A DNA stretch of 64,000 nucleotides, taken from Alcaligenes faecalis. Lineage in GTDB: Bacteria; Pseudomonadota; Gammaproteobacteria; Burkholderiales; Burkholderiaceae_B. Location: the NCBI RefSeq assembly GCF_002443155.1, contig NZ_CP023667.1, positions 1,302,001-1,366,000 on the forward strand. Direction: 5' to 3'. How positions within the stretch are numbered: the stretch's first letter is position 1; each line of letters begins with the position of its first letter. Shown here piece after piece: positions 1-9,668 of the stretch. The notes under the pieces were generated by a model. That model was not told where the DNA came from. It saw nothing but the letters and a program-made list of their open reading frames with translations, and did not search any database. The translations under genes were made by a program, and so were the position numbers.

Positions 1-2427
1 AAGGTGCACACGGATGTGTCTTACCTGGCTTGCGCTCGCAAGCTCTTGCAGGCTCCGGAAGCCGTCTACCCGCAGTTTGCGACACACAATGCACAAACCC
101 TGGCCGCCATTTACGTGATGGCGGGTCAGAATTATTACACTGGTCAATATGAGTTCCAGTGCCTGCACGGCATGGGCGAGGATCTGTACGATGAAGTCGT
201 CGGCCCGATCAAGGATGGCAAGCTGAACCGTCCTTGTCGTATCTACGCACCCGTCGGTTCTCACGAAACCTTGCTGGCTTATCTGGTGCGCCGTCTGCTG
301 GAAAACGGTGCCAATACCTCCTTCGTGAATCAGATTGGCGATGCCGATGTGAACATGGAGCAACTGATTGCCGACCCCGTGGCTCAGGCTTTGAGCCTGC
401 AACCTTTGGGTCGTCCACACGACAAGATTCCGCTGCCGCGCCAGTTGTACTGGGATGCCGAGCAGCGCTTGAACTCGGCTGGCCTGGATTTAAGCAATGA
501 GCATCGCCTGGGCTCTTTGGCCGCCACCTTGATGCAAACCGCTGCCTTGCCACGTCAGGCTCAGCCTATCCTGGGTCAGGGCAATCCGGTCTGGGATGAG
601 TCCAAGGCAACGATTGTGCGCAATCCGGCCAATCATCAGGATGTAGTGGGGCAGGTCATGTACGCCACCGCGCAGGATGTGGAGCAGGCTCTGGAAGCCG
701 CCAGCCACTATGCGCCCATTTGGCAGGCCACGCCGGTAGAAGAGCGTGCCGCCGCCCTGCAGCAAGCCGCCCAACTGTTGGAAGACAATATGCAGGACTT
801 GATGGGCCTGCTGGTGCGTGAAGCTGGCAAGTCCTATGCGAATGCGATTGCAGAAGTGCGTGAAGCCGCGGACTTCCTGCGCTATTACGCCGGGCAAGTT
901 CTGCGCGACTTTGATAATGATGAGTACCGCCCTGTGGGTGTGGTGCTGTGCATCAGCCCCTGGAACTTCCCCTTGGCTATTTTCCTGGGTCAGGTCTCGG
1001 CGGCTCTGGCTGCAGGCAACGTCGTCCTGGCCAAGCCAGCTGAACAAACCTGCTTGATTGCGGCGGCCGCTGTCGAGCTGCTGCACAAGGCAGGGATTGC
1101 TCCCGGTGCCTTGCAGCTTCTGCCCGGCGATGGCCCCTCTGTGGGCGCGCCGTTGGCTGCCAGTGAGCAGGTGAATGCCGTCATGTTTACCGGCTCAACC
1201 GCTGTCGCCATGGGCTTGAACCGTCAATTGGCCAAGCGTCTGACGGCAGACGGCCAGGCCGTCCCGCTGATTGCCGAAACGGGTGGCTTGAACGCCATGG
1301 TGGTCGACAGCTCGGCCTTGCCTGAGCAGGTGGTGTTTGATGTCCTGAACTCGGCCTTTGACTCGGCCGGCCAGCGTTGTTCCGCCTTGCGCCTGCTGTG
1401 CATTCAGGAAGATGTGGCCGAGCGTGTGCTGAACATGCTCAATGGTGCCATGCAGGAACTGAGCGTGGGCAATCCCGATCTGCTCAGTACCGATGTAGGC
1501 CCGGTGATTGATGAAGAAGCCCGCTCCGGTATTGAAGAGCACATCAGTGCCATGCGTGAGGCAGGTTTTCGCATCACCCAAAGTGAACAAAGCCGCAGCC
1601 TGACAGGGACGTTTGTTTTGCCGACCATTATCGAGATCGAGCAGGTCAAGGATCTGGAGCGCGAAATTTTCGGCCCCGTTCTGCACGTAATGCGTTTCAA
1701 GCGCAGCGAGCTGGACAGCCTGATCAATCAGATCAATGAACGCGGTTACGGTCTGACTTTTGGCGTGCACACCCGTCTGGATGAAACCGTAGAGCGTGTC
1801 GTTTCGCGCATTCACGCTGGTAATGTTTATGTAAACCGCAATATGGTGGGTGCGGTAGTGGGCGTACAGCCTTTCGGTGGTGAAGGTCTGTCGGGTACTG
1901 GCCCCAAAGCAGGCGGCCCCTTGTACCTGCGCCGACTGCTTAGCCGTTGCCCGCAGAACCTGCCTTTGCAAAGCTGGCAGGAGCAGGGCGTAGTCTTGCC
2001 CGGCCCGACAGGCGAAGCCAATATGTATCAGCTGCATCCACGGGGGCGAGTCCTGTGCATGCCCGTCAGCGTGCACGGCTGGCAAGCTCAGCGCGAGGCC
2101 TGCGCACGCAGTGGCAATCAGGCCATCTTGCTGGATCGTTTGGGTCTGGGCGGCTGGCAGGATGCCCCTGCCGAGCAAATCACCATGTCCGATTTGGGTG
2201 AGGCAGATTATGATGCTGTTTTGTTTGAAGGCGACAGCGACGAACTCCGGCAAGTGCTGGGCCAAGTGGCGGAACGCCGTGGCCCCATTGTTGGGGTTCA
2301 GGGCTTGTTGACACAGGAATTGGAGGGGGGCGCGGCATACGTGGTCGAGCGTTTGCTGCGCGAAGTCTCGGTCAGTACCAATACAGCGGCAGCTGGGGGC
2401 AATGCCAGTCTGATGATGGTCGGTTGA
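1..2427 (+). CDS. putA: Bifunctional proline dehydrogenase / glutamate-semialdehyde dehydrogenase PutA, 3' part
   Basis: Oxidises proline to pyrroline-5-carboxylate (FAD domain) and then to glutamate (NAD domain). The frame is open at base 1, so the gene begins upstream; about 808 codons of an expected 1200-1300 are present. The start holds the end of the proline dehydrogenase barrel (RIYAPVGSHE motif). The aldehyde dehydrogenase domain follows, with SPWNFPL, FTGSTAV, the general-base Glu in IAETGG (codon 1276-1278) and the nucleophile Cys in SAGQRCSALR (codon 1378-1380). A further C-terminal domain of about 140 residues matches long-form PutA. The N-terminal DNA-binding domain, if any, is outside the window. 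The liv amino acid importer follows 129 bp downstream on the same strand. Identity is near certain. Confidence 0.95.
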   Translation, partial: KVHTDVSYLACARKLLQAPEAVYPQFATHNAQTLAAIYVMAGQNYYTGQYEFQCLHGMGEDLYDEVVGPIKDGKLNRPCRIYAPVGSHETLLAYLVRRLLENGANTSFVNQIGDADVNMEQLIADPVAQALSLQPLGRPHDKIPLPRQLYWDAEQRLNSAGLDLSNEHRLGSLAATLMQTAALPRQAQPILGQGNPVWDESKATIVRNPANHQDVVGQVMYATAQDVEQALEAASHYAPIWQATPVEERAAALQQAAQLLEDNMQDLMGLLVREAGKSYANAIAEVREAADFLRYYAGQVLRDFDNDEYRPVGVVLCISPWNFPLAIFLGQVSAALAAGNVVLAKPAEQTCLIAAAAVELLHKAGIAPGALQLLPGDGPSVGAPLAASEQVNAVMFTGSTAVAMGLNRQLAKRLTADGQAVPLIAETGGLNAMVVDSSALPEQVVFDVLNSAFDSAGQRCSALRLLCIQEDVAERVLNMLNGAMQELSVGNPDLLSTDVGPVIDEEARSGIEEHISAMREAGFRITQSEQSRSLTGTFVLPTIIEIEQVKDLEREIFGPVLHVMRFKRSELDSLINQINERGYGLTFGVHTRLDETVERVVSRIHAGNVYVNRNMVGAVVGVQPFGGEGLSGTGPKAGGPLYLRRLLSRCPQNLPLQSWQEQGVVLPGPTGEANMYQLHPRGRVLCMPVSVHGWQAQREACARSGNQAILLDRLGLGGWQDAPAEQITMSDLGEADYDAVLFEGDSDELRQVLGQVAERRGPIVGVQGLLTQELEGGAAYVVERLLREVSVSTNTAAAGGNASLMMVG

Positions 2428-2556
2428 TCTCAGCGGGCACCCATTTTTATGCACACGTTTGGTCGCACATTTCACCTGGAGCGGCGGCCCTGCGTTCATT
2501 CTCACGGCACGGGCCGACAAGTAGCGCGGCTATATTAAAAAACGAAGGAGAACAAT

Positions 2557-3714
2557 ATGCAGTCCATCACGAGCTTTAAATTGGCCTTGGTTTCGACAGT
2601 AGTTTTCGGTGCATTGGCAGCTAGCCCTGCTTTTGCTGCTGACAAGGTGATCAAGCTGGGTTTTTCGGCCCCCTTGACCGGCCCGCAGGCTCACTACGGT
2701 GAAGACATGCGCAATGGTCTGGTGCTGGCGCTGGAAGAAGCCAACGCCCAGAAAATTGAAATTGATGGCGCGACCGCCCGTTTTGAACTGGTGGCCAAGG
2801 ATGACCAGGCTGACCCGCGTACGGCGGTTCAGGTGGCTCAGCAAATTGTGGACGACGGTGTTGATGGCGTATTGGGCCACTTCAACTCGGGCACCACCAT
2901 TCCGGCTTCGCGTGTGTACAACGACGCGGGCATCCCCCAGATCGCCATGGCAACTTCCCCTGAGTACACTCAGCAAGGTTACGACAACACCTTCCGCATG
3001 ATGACCAGCGACACCCAGCAAGGTGCGGCTGTGGGCCAGTTCATCGTCAAGGATCTGGCGGCCAAGAAAGTGGCCCTGATCGACGACCGTACCGCTTACG
3101 GCCAGGGTCTGACTGACCAGGTTGCCCGTGCGGTAGAAAAAGCAGGTGGCCAGATCGTGGCCCGTGAATACACCACGGACAAAGCCAACGACTTCACCTC
3201 CATTCTGACCAACATCAAGTCCAAGGCACCCGATGCCATCTTCTTTGGTGGTCTGGATGCGCAATCCGGCCCCATGAAGCGTCAGATGCAGACGCTGGAC
3301 ATCAAGGCACCGTTAGTTTCGGGTGAAATGACACGCAGCGACACCTTCCTGCGTTTGGCTGGCAATGCTGCCAACGGCACTTACGCGTCCCTGGCTGGTG
3401 TACCGCTGTCCACCATGGCTGCGGGTGAAAAATTCGCCAAAGACTACCAGGCCCGCTTCAAGGCTGAGCCCGGTGTTTACGCTCCGTACGCCTACGATGG
3501 CGCCTGGAACATGATCACCGCCATGAAAGAAGCCGGTTCTTCCAAAGCGGAAGACTACCTGCCCAAGCTGGCCGCCTTGAAGCGCAACGGCGCCACCAGC
3601 AGCAACATTGCCTACGACCAGAACGGCGACCTGAAAGAAATCGCCGTCACCATCTACGAAGTTAAAGATGGCAAGTGGACGATGGTGAAAACCATGGTCA
3701 GCCAGGCTAACTAA
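2557..3714 (+). CDS. livK: Branched-chain amino acid ABC transporter substrate-binding protein
   Basis: Periplasmic binding protein (385 aa) that captures leucine/isoleucine/valine or related amino acids for the LivHMGF complex. A Sec signal peptide with cleavage after SPAFA (about residue 27) is followed by the type I binding fold opening KVIKLGFSAPLTGPQAHYG, typical of LivJ/LivK. The start has an AAGGAG ribosome binding site 7 bp upstream. It is the first gene of livKHMGF. Two hairpins lie between it and livH, which fits the usual excess of binding protein over permease. The exact ligand cannot be read from sequence. Confidence 0.93.
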   Translation: MQSITSFKLALVSTVVFGALAASPAFAADKVIKLGFSAPLTGPQAHYGEDMRNGLVLALEEANAQKIEIDGATARFELVAKDDQADPRTAVQVAQQIVDDGVDGVLGHFNSGTTIPASRVYNDAGIPQIAMATSPEYTQQGYDNTFRMMTSDTQQGAAVGQFIVKDLAAKKVALIDDRTAYGQGLTDQVARAVEKAGGQIVAREYTTDKANDFTSILTNIKSKAPDAIFFGGLDAQSGPMKRQMQTLDIKAPLVSGEMTRSDTFLRLAGNAANGTYASLAGVPLSTMAAGEKFAKDYQARFKAEPGVYAPYAYDGAWNMITAMKEAGSSKAEDYLPKLAALKRNGATSSNIAYDQNGDLKEIAVTIYEVKDGKWTMVKTMVSQAN

Positions 3715-3735
3715 AGTACGTTTGATCCTGCAGTT

Positions 3736-3822
3736 TGAGCCCTTCGGGGCTCATCTTTACCGTGGCCTGTGTTTGGCAGGCCCACGCTCCCTGTTCTATC
3801 GCCCTGCGCTGGGGCAGGGAGC
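3736..3822 (+). promoter_or_regulatory. Two hairpins in the livK-livH spacer
   Basis: GAGCCC/GGGCTC (about 3737-3751) is followed by a weak T-rich stretch. A second inverted repeat, GCTCCCTG at 3786-3793 and CAGGGAGC at 3815-3822, lies just before livH. Together they look like a leaky terminator or mRNA-stabilising structure separating livK from the permease genes. Confidence 0.5.
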
Positions 3823-3843
3823 AATGACCACGAGTCCCAATCT

Positions 3844-4776
3844 ATGGAAATCCTGATACAACAACTAATAAATGGCCTGACCGTGGGCAGTGTCTACGCC
3901 CTGGTGGCGCTGGGCTACACCATGGTGTATGGAATTATTGGCCTGATTAATTTTGCGCATGGTGATGTAGTCATGGTTGGGGCGATGCTGGCCACGACAG
4001 TAGTGTTATCGCTGGTCGGCGCGGACCCGGCAGGGCTGTCCGCCTGGCTGATGGTGGGGCTTGCCCTTTTAGCCGCTATTCCCGTCTGCATGGGCATAGG
4101 CTGGACTGCCGAGCGTTATGCCTATCGACCCTTGCGCCGGGCACCACGTCTGGCTGCACTGATCACTGCCATTGGTGTGTCCTTTATTGTGCAGAACCTG
4201 GCCATGATGATCTGGGGGCGCAATTACCTGAGCTTCCCGCACATTATTGAACCCATGGTGTTCCAGCTGGGCGACGCGCGTATCAGCTTGCTGCAGATTC
4301 TGATTATTGGTGGTGCCGCTGTGATCATGTCCGGCTTGATGGTGCTGGTGCACCGCACCCGTCTGGGCACCGCCATGCGTGCAACCGCCCAGAACCGCGA
4401 AGTGGCCGGCTTGATGGGGGTGAACATCAATACCGTGATTTCCGCCGCTTTTGTCATTGGCTCGGCCTTGGCTGCCGTCGCGGGCGTCATGATTGTGACC
4501 TACTACGGTGTCGCCCAATACACCATGGGCTTCATGCTGGGCCTGAAAGCCTTTACCGCCGCCGTTCTGGGTGGCATTGGTAATTTGGGTGGTGCCATGC
4601 TGGGTGGCTTGCTGCTGGGCTTGATCGAAGCTCTGGGCGCAGGCTACATCGGTGACCTGACCAATGGGGTCTTTGGCAGTAACTATCAGGATGTGTTCTC
4701 TTTTATCGTGCTGATCTTGGTGCTGATTTTCCGTCCCTCGGGCCTGTTGGGTGAACGTGTGGGAGATCGCGCATGA
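3844..4776 (+). CDS. livH: Branched-chain amino acid ABC permease LivH
   Basis: Inner-membrane permease (310 aa) of the Liv importer. The start MEILIQQLINGLTVGSVYAL is the canonical LivH N-terminus, so ATG 3844 is chosen over an in-frame upstream codon at 3769 that would add 25 residues overlapping the spacer hairpins. About eight hydrophobic segments are visible, with the GLINFAHGD motif near residue 35 and the EAA-like loop around NREVAGLMGVN that contacts the ATPases. The stop overlaps the livM start by 4 bp (ATGA), indicating coupled translation. Confidence 0.93.
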   Translation: MEILIQQLINGLTVGSVYALVALGYTMVYGIIGLINFAHGDVVMVGAMLATTVVLSLVGADPAGLSAWLMVGLALLAAIPVCMGIGWTAERYAYRPLRRAPRLAALITAIGVSFIVQNLAMMIWGRNYLSFPHIIEPMVFQLGDARISLLQILIIGGAAVIMSGLMVLVHRTRLGTAMRATAQNREVAGLMGVNINTVISAAFVIGSALAAVAGVMIVTYYGVAQYTMGFMLGLKAFTAAVLGGIGNLGGAMLGGLLLGLIEALGAGYIGDLTNGVFGSNYQDVFSFIVLILVLIFRPSGLLGERVGDRA

Positions 4777-5879
4777 GTCTGAATCAAACCCTAAGTGGCG
4801 CTGGCTCCAAACAGCGCCCCGCAACGCCCGCTAAAGTCTGGGTCGGTGCGTTATTGATTGGTGTAGTGCTGGCCATTTTGCCTTTCGTGCTGGGCATGGC
4901 CGGTCAAAGCTGGATTCGCACCCTGAACTTTGCCTTGTTGTATGTGATGCTGGCCCTGGGCCTGAACATTGTGGTGGGTTTTGCCGGTCTGCTGGATCTG
5001 GGCTATATCGCTTTCTATGCCGTGGGGGCCTATGTCTGGGCCATGCTGGCATCGCCGCATTTTGGTCTGCACCTGCCGTTCTGGATGGTGTTGCCAGCCG
5101 GTATCGCTCTGGCTGCTGTATTCGGTGTGCTACTGGGCTTTCCAGTCCTGCGCTTGCGAGGCGACTATCTGGCGATTGTGACTCTGGGTTTCGGTGAAAT
5201 TATCCGCATCTTCATGAATAACCTGGATGCGCCGGTCAATATTACCAACGGCCCGCAAGGGATCAACCGGGTCGATACCTTCAAGATTGGCGACTTCATC
5301 TTCGGCAAGGCGGAAACCCTGTTTGGTATACGGATTACCGGGCCAGAGAAATACTATTACCTGCTTCTGCTGATCACGCTGCTGATCGTATTCATCTGCG
5401 TGCGCTTGCAGCACTCCCGTATCGGCCGTGCCTGGGAAGCCATTCGTGAGGATGAAATCGCAGCCAAGGCCATGGGGATCAATACCCGTAACGTCAAACT
5501 GCTGGCCTTTGCCATGGGTGCAACTTTTGGTGGTGTGGCAGGGGGCTTGTTTGCTTCCATGCAAGGCTTCGTCAGCCCAGAGAGTTTCAGCCTGACAGAA
5601 TCCATTTCCGTGCTGTGCATGGTGGTGCTGGGTGGTATGGGCCATATTCCTGGCGTGATTGTGGGTGCTTTGCTGCTCTCCGTATTCCCCGAACTGCTGC
5701 GCTCTGTCGTGGTACCGCTGCAGCAAAGCGTGTTTGGCGACGTGATTCTGGATCCGGACGGCATCCGTATGCTCTTGTTCGGCTTTGCTTTGGTACTGGT
5801 CATGATCTATCGCCCTGAAGGCCTGTGGCCCTCGGCAGTGCGCCGTCGTGAACGCAAAATGAAGCAGGTGCAAGCATGA
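4773..5879 (+). CDS. livM: Branched-chain amino acid ABC permease LivM
   Basis: Second membrane subunit (368 aa) forming the translocation pore with LivH. It has an N-terminal cytoplasmic stretch, then hydrophobic helices with ALGLNIVVGFAGLLDLGYIAFYAVGAY, the LivM signature, and the coupling loop AIREDEIAAKAMGIN that docks on LivG/LivF. It overlaps livH and livG by 4 bp each, so the operon is tightly coupled. The length is normal for short-form LivM. Confidence 0.93.
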   Translation: MSLNQTLSGAGSKQRPATPAKVWVGALLIGVVLAILPFVLGMAGQSWIRTLNFALLYVMLALGLNIVVGFAGLLDLGYIAFYAVGAYVWAMLASPHFGLHLPFWMVLPAGIALAAVFGVLLGFPVLRLRGDYLAIVTLGFGEIIRIFMNNLDAPVNITNGPQGINRVDTFKIGDFIFGKAETLFGIRITGPEKYYYLLLLITLLIVFICVRLQHSRIGRAWEAIREDEIAAKAMGINTRNVKLLAFAMGATFGGVAGGLFASMQGFVSPESFSLTESISVLCMVVLGGMGHIPGVIVGALLLSVFPELLRSVVVPLQQSVFGDVILDPDGIRMLLFGFALVLVMIYRPEGLWPSAVRRRERKMKQVQA

Positions 5880-6712
5880 GTTTGAGCATGAACCAACAAG
5901 TAAAAGACGGCGAGGTGCTGTTGCAGGCAGAAGGCTTGTCCAAACGCTTCGGCGGTTTGCAGGCCTTGTCCGAAGTCAGCTTCAGCATTCGCAAGGGCGA
6001 TATCTACGGTCTGATCGGCCCGAACGGCGCGGGTAAAACCACGCTGTTCAACGTGATGACAGGCTTGTACATCCCCGAGTCGGGCCGCTGCACCTTTGCA
6101 GGCCGCAACCTGACCGATTGCAAACCCCATCAAATCGCTGAATCCGGTTTTGCACGTACCTTCCAGAACATCCGCTTGTTCGGCAGCCTGTCTGCCCTGG
6201 AAAACGTCATGATCGGCCGCCACGTCCGCACTCATGCAGGCGTGTTGGGAGCGGTGCTGCGTAACCGAGCTACCCGTCAGGAAGAAGAACAGATCGAGGC
6301 CCGCGCCTACGAGCTGCTGGATTACGTAGGCATTGCCCAGCACGCCAACGAGATTGCCCGGTCCTTGTCCTACGGCGACCAACGCCGCCTGGAAATTGCC
6401 CGTGCATTGGCAACTGATCCTATGCTGCTGGCACTGGATGAACCCGCTGCCGGCATGAACCCGTCAGAGACAGTAGTCCTGCGCCAGCTAATAGAAAAAA
6501 TCCGTGGTGACGGTATTACCGTTCTGTTGATCGAACACGATATGAAGCTGGTCATGGGCCTGTGCGACCGAGTTTTAGTACTGGAATACGGCAAAGTGCT
6601 GGCCGAAGGCAAACCCGCTGAAGTCCAACATAACCCGCGCGTGATCGAAGCCTATCTGGGCGCAGGTGCAGCTAAAGATCTGGGTATTACCGTTGAAGAG
6701 GAGCAGGCATGA
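5876..6712 (+). CDS. livG: Branched-chain amino acid ABC ATPase LivG
   Basis: Cytoplasmic ATPase (278 aa) powering the Liv importer. Walker A is GPNGAGKT (about residue 50), the signature-like motif is [16 protein letters not shown], Walker B is [13 protein letters not shown] and the switch His lies in LLIEHDM. The N-terminus [14 protein letters not shown] offers two near-adjacent Met starts; the first is retained because it gives the 4-bp overlap with livM. It also overlaps livF by 4 bp. Confidence 0.93.
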   Translation: MSLSMNQQVKDGEVLLQAEGLSKRFGGLQALSEVSFSIRKGDIYGLIGPNGAGKTTLFNVMTGLYIPESGRCTFAGRNLTDCKPHQIAESGFARTFQNIRLFGSLSALENVMIGRHVRTHAGVLGAVLRNRATRQEEEQIEARAYELLDYVGIAQHANEIARSLSYGDQRRLEIARALATDPMLLALDEPAAGMNPSETVVLRQLIEKIRGDGITVLLIEHDMKLVMGLCDRVLVLEYGKVLAEGKPAEVQHNPRVIEAYLGAGAAKDLGITVEEEQA

Positions 6713-7446
6713 GTACAGAACCGTTGATGCTGGATATTCGGGGTCTGGATGTGGCTTATGGCGGCATCCGGGCGGTACGTGGCTTGGATCTGCGAGTGGG
6801 CAAGGGTGAACTGGTTTGCCTGATCGGTGCGAACGGCGCCGGTAAAAGCACGACGCTGCGAGCCATCACAGGCCTGGTGCCTGCTGCTGCAGGACAGATC
6901 GAACATCAAGGTGAAAGCATCGTCGGCCTTCCATCGCACCAACTGGTACGTCGTGGTGTGGTCATGGTGCCGGAAGGTCGGGGGATTTTTCCGCAACTGA
7001 CGATCGAAGAAAACCTGGCCATGGGGGCGTATACCCGCAAGGACCACCACGAAGTGCGCCAGGATATCGAGCGTATCTATACCTTGTTCCCGCGTTTGGC
7101 TGAGCGTAAAAAACAATCAGCAGGGACTTTGTCGGGTGGGGAACAGCAGATGGTGGCAATGGGACGGGCGATGATTTCCCGGCCTTCATTGCTGCTGCTG
7201 GATGAGCCTTCCATGGGTCTGGCACCGATTATGGTCGAGCGGATTTTTGAACTGATCCAGACGATTGCTAAGGAAGGCGTGACGATTCTGCTGATCGAGC
7301 AGAATGCGCGACTGGCTTTAGAACTGGGAGATCGGGGATATGTAATGGAGTCGGGGCGGATTATACTGGAAGGCCCGGCTGCGCAGTTGCTGCATGATCC
7401 GAAAGTTAGGGCGGCGTATCTGGGGGAAGAGGATTTTGCGGCGTAA
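6709..7446 (+). CDS. livF: Branched-chain amino acid ABC ATPase LivF
   Basis: Second ATPase (245 aa) of the importer, dimerising with LivG. It shows Walker A GANGAGKST, the VPEGRGIFPQLTIEENL segment characteristic of LivF, signature LSGGEQQMVAMGRAM, Walker B LLLLDEPSMGLAP and the His switch position occupied by Gln (LIEQNARLAL), which is normal for LivF. It is the last gene of the operon; a strong stem-loop follows 20 bp later. Confidence 0.93.
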   Translation: MSTEPLMLDIRGLDVAYGGIRAVRGLDLRVGKGELVCLIGANGAGKSTTLRAITGLVPAAAGQIEHQGESIVGLPSHQLVRRGVVMVPEGRGIFPQLTIEENLAMGAYTRKDHHEVRQDIERIYTLFPRLAERKKQSAGTLSGGEQQMVAMGRAMISRPSLLLLDEPSMGLAPIMVERIFELIQTIAKEGVTILLIEQNARLALELGDRGYVMESGRIILEGPAAQLLHDPKVRAAYLGEEDFAA

Positions 7447-7465
7447 GTAGGATTTAGGGTTGAAG

Positions 7466-7500
7466 AAAAAGCCAATTAGCTCAGAGCTGATTGGCTTTTT
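7466..7500. terminator. Bidirectional terminator after livF
   Basis: AAAAAGCCAAT (7466-7476) pairs with ATTGGCTTTTT (7490-7500), with an inner AGCTC/GAGCT pairing. The A-run and T-run on opposite sides allow termination in both directions between livF and the convergent OLD-type gene. Confidence 0.85.
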
Positions 7501-7601
7501 GATTTTTGTGCTGGGTCTTATGAATAGCCTAGTTGCATGGCCGCTACTCAACATCACGGCATAAAGATAGCAACATCAAATTTCTCTTAACTAAGTGTCC
7601 G

Positions 7602-9491
7602 TTACTCTCGCTGTGCATCAAATTGGGCGTCAAAAAAATCAAGGACTAAAACCATTCTATCTATGGCTGATTGTGGCAACGCCTCACCGCTACCCGAGGC
7701 ACATTCCTCTGCTAAATACCAACCCAACTGCTTTTTGGTAGGAGGTTTTCCCAGCTCCATCTTTTCCGCGGCCAAAGTCAATGTTTCCTCACCGAGGAGC
7801 TTCTCTAATGCCATGCCAGTGTATTGCGGAAGCACTTGCCCCAGGGTAAGGATTGAGCTTTTATTCAGAAACCAAGTCGCGAGATAATTCTCGCGTGCTT
7901 TGCGCCCCTCTTTGTCGTCATCTAACAAGATGGCGAACGACATTCCTTGACCAAGCATCTGGCTCACAATCGGCCCTGACGCTCCAGAACCCGTTCCAGG
8001 TACGAGATTAAAGCGATGGCGATCTCCGGATAAGGTTTTAGCGATTCTAAGTGCGTAATAATCCGAAATTCCTTCTACAATTAAATATGGTCCCGAGCCG
8101 ATGACTTCGGGAGCCACATACTCCAGTTTTTCTATTACTGGTTGAAAGTAGCTAGAACGGGTCGGATACTGTGCAACGAACTGGCGATAGGATGTCGCGG
8201 TGATACATGTTGGTGTAGTATCCAGACCAAAATTCTCTGATTTATCATAGTCGAGTGCAGCGTTTTCGACTATATACGCTGAGCCAAGCCACTGAGGATT
8301 AATCATGTGATGGCTGTGCGTAGAATAAATTATTCTATTACCATTGGATGCAATTCGAGAAAAACTAGTTAGAAGCTCTGCCTGTGCTTTAGCATGTAGA
8401 TTTGCCGCAGGTTCGTCAAAGATAAATACAGTTTTCCGACTTTTTTTCTGCTTAAATCCTGTAAAAAGAAGAAAAGAAAAAAACCATCTAAATCCTAGAG
8501 ACCTTTCATTTATGGCGTAACGAGACTCGCCATCAGAGACAAAAAATGACGCGTAGGGCAAATTATTCTTCTCTGCATCAACATTCCATTCAACCGTGAT
8601 ACTCTTTGCGGATATCGCGCGTTGAAATATTTTTTGCCAGCTTCCCAAAACTTCACGAGTAATTGCATTTGAGAGTTTTTGAAATACAGAGTCAATTGGT
8701 GTTTTGCTTGGGCTGCCGAACAGCATAGAAAGCCAAAATGGATTTCCTTCACTTTCTTTAAAGTCCTCGATCCGCTTGCAAACATGTTTTTCAAGATCTA
8801 GGCCCTCTCCCAAGTTATCAAGAATATCCTGTAAAACATATCGATAATGTCGGTTAGTGGGCTTTTCACCCTCATGCTCCCGCAAGTAGATACGTGCAGG
8901 CATATCTACCAGAAAGGTGGGGAAATAAGCAATCTGCTCTAAATTTGATTCAATTTTACTCACGCATTGGAGCCAAAGATCAGGCTCTCCAGAGTCTTGT
9001 TCAGGGCGCTCATAGGGCTTAAATGTGGTCGCTCTTCCTTTTTTTACACGAATCGGGATATGCCAGTACGAATTGGTCTGACCTAGAGTGCTGTCCTGGA
9101 AAGTGAACGTACGGACGACAGCGAATGGTGCAGTTAAGGCATCAGAGTCCAAGGATAATTTTTGTGCTTTCGCCAGTTTGACAAGTGCCTCGATGTCTTC
9201 TGAATCAAGTTGGATGGTGCCTTCGATTTCTATCTTTCCAGTAAAAGCCGCTTTGCGGTGGAGAGGAATTAAATTGAGAGCAGACGCCTTGGCAAAAGAA
9301 CCCTCGAAAAGACTTGCGATTGATTTATCACCGCTGACGAAATGGGAAATGGCTTCCAGTAAAGTGCTTTTACCGCTTTCATTTAGGCCGATAAGAGTAA
9401 GAACAGGGCTGGAGGTTCGGGTTTCGAGATCGATTGCCACGTTCTCAGCACCTTTGAAGTTTTTTATTTTAAAGCGAGTAATTCGTGGCAT
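7602..9491 (-). CDS. OLD-family ATPase with TOPRIM nuclease domain
   Basis: Predicted ATP-dependent nuclease (629 aa) of the overcoming-lysogenization-defect class. The N-terminal half is an SMC/RecF-like ATPase: Walker A GLNESGKST (35-43), signature-like RSLGFRWFFSF (330-340), Walker B VFIFDEPAANLH (355-366), H-loop STHSHHM (390-396). The C-terminal TOPRIM domain has the catalytic Glu in LIVEGISDYYAL (470-481) and the DxD motif in LLDDDKEGRKA (522-532). All key residues look intact. The gene is visibly AT-richer than its neighbours, suggesting acquisition. No GajB-like helicase or other partner lies beside it, so it would be a stand-alone class 1-type OLD protein. A phage-defence role is inferred from the family, not shown. 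Confidence 0.85.
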   Translation of the reverse strand: MPRITRFKIKNFKGAENVAIDLETRTSSPVLTLIGLNESGKSTLLEAISHFVSGDKSIASLFEGSFAKASALNLIPLHRKAAFTGKIEIEGTIQLDSEDIEALVKLAKAQKLSLDSDALTAPFAVVRTFTFQDSTLGQTNSYWHIPIRVKKGRATTFKPYERPEQDSGEPDLWLQCVSKIESNLEQIAYFPTFLVDMPARIYLREHEGEKPTNRHYRYVLQDILDNLGEGLDLEKHVCKRIEDFKESEGNPFWLSMLFGSPSKTPIDSVFQKLSNAITREVLGSWQKIFQRAISAKSITVEWNVDAEKNNLPYASFFVSDGESRYAINERSLGFRWFFSFLLFTGFKQKKSRKTVFIFDEPAANLHAKAQAELLTSFSRIASNGNRIIYSTHSHHMINPQWLGSAYIVENAALDYDKSENFGLDTTPTCITATSYRQFVAQYPTRSSYFQPVIEKLEYVAPEVIGSGPYLIVEGISDYYALRIAKTLSGDRHRFNLVPGTGSGASGPIVSQMLGQGMSFAILLDDDKEGRKARENYLATWFLNKSSILTLGQVLPQYTGMALEKLLGEETLTLAAEKMELGKPPTKKQLGWYLAEECASGSGEALPQSAIDRMVLVLDFFDAQFDAQRE

Positions 9492-9668
9492 TATAGTTTT
9501 CTCCCGAAGATCATGTTATGAGAGTTATTGTAGCCGCCTAATTGAAGTGTCTACCTAGATCACAATTCCAAGGTCGATTTTGTGGCAAGAACATGGAGGA
9601 ATTGCTGGCAGTGTCAACCGGGGGCTGGCGTTAAATCGTCAACTTTATGAATATATTAGACCGGTTGC

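Noticed and set aside
7602..9491. Gabija, Septu or retron-linked system
   Set aside because: No helicase, HNH partner, reverse transcriptase or structured RNA is seen beside the OLD-type gene, so only the family name is used.
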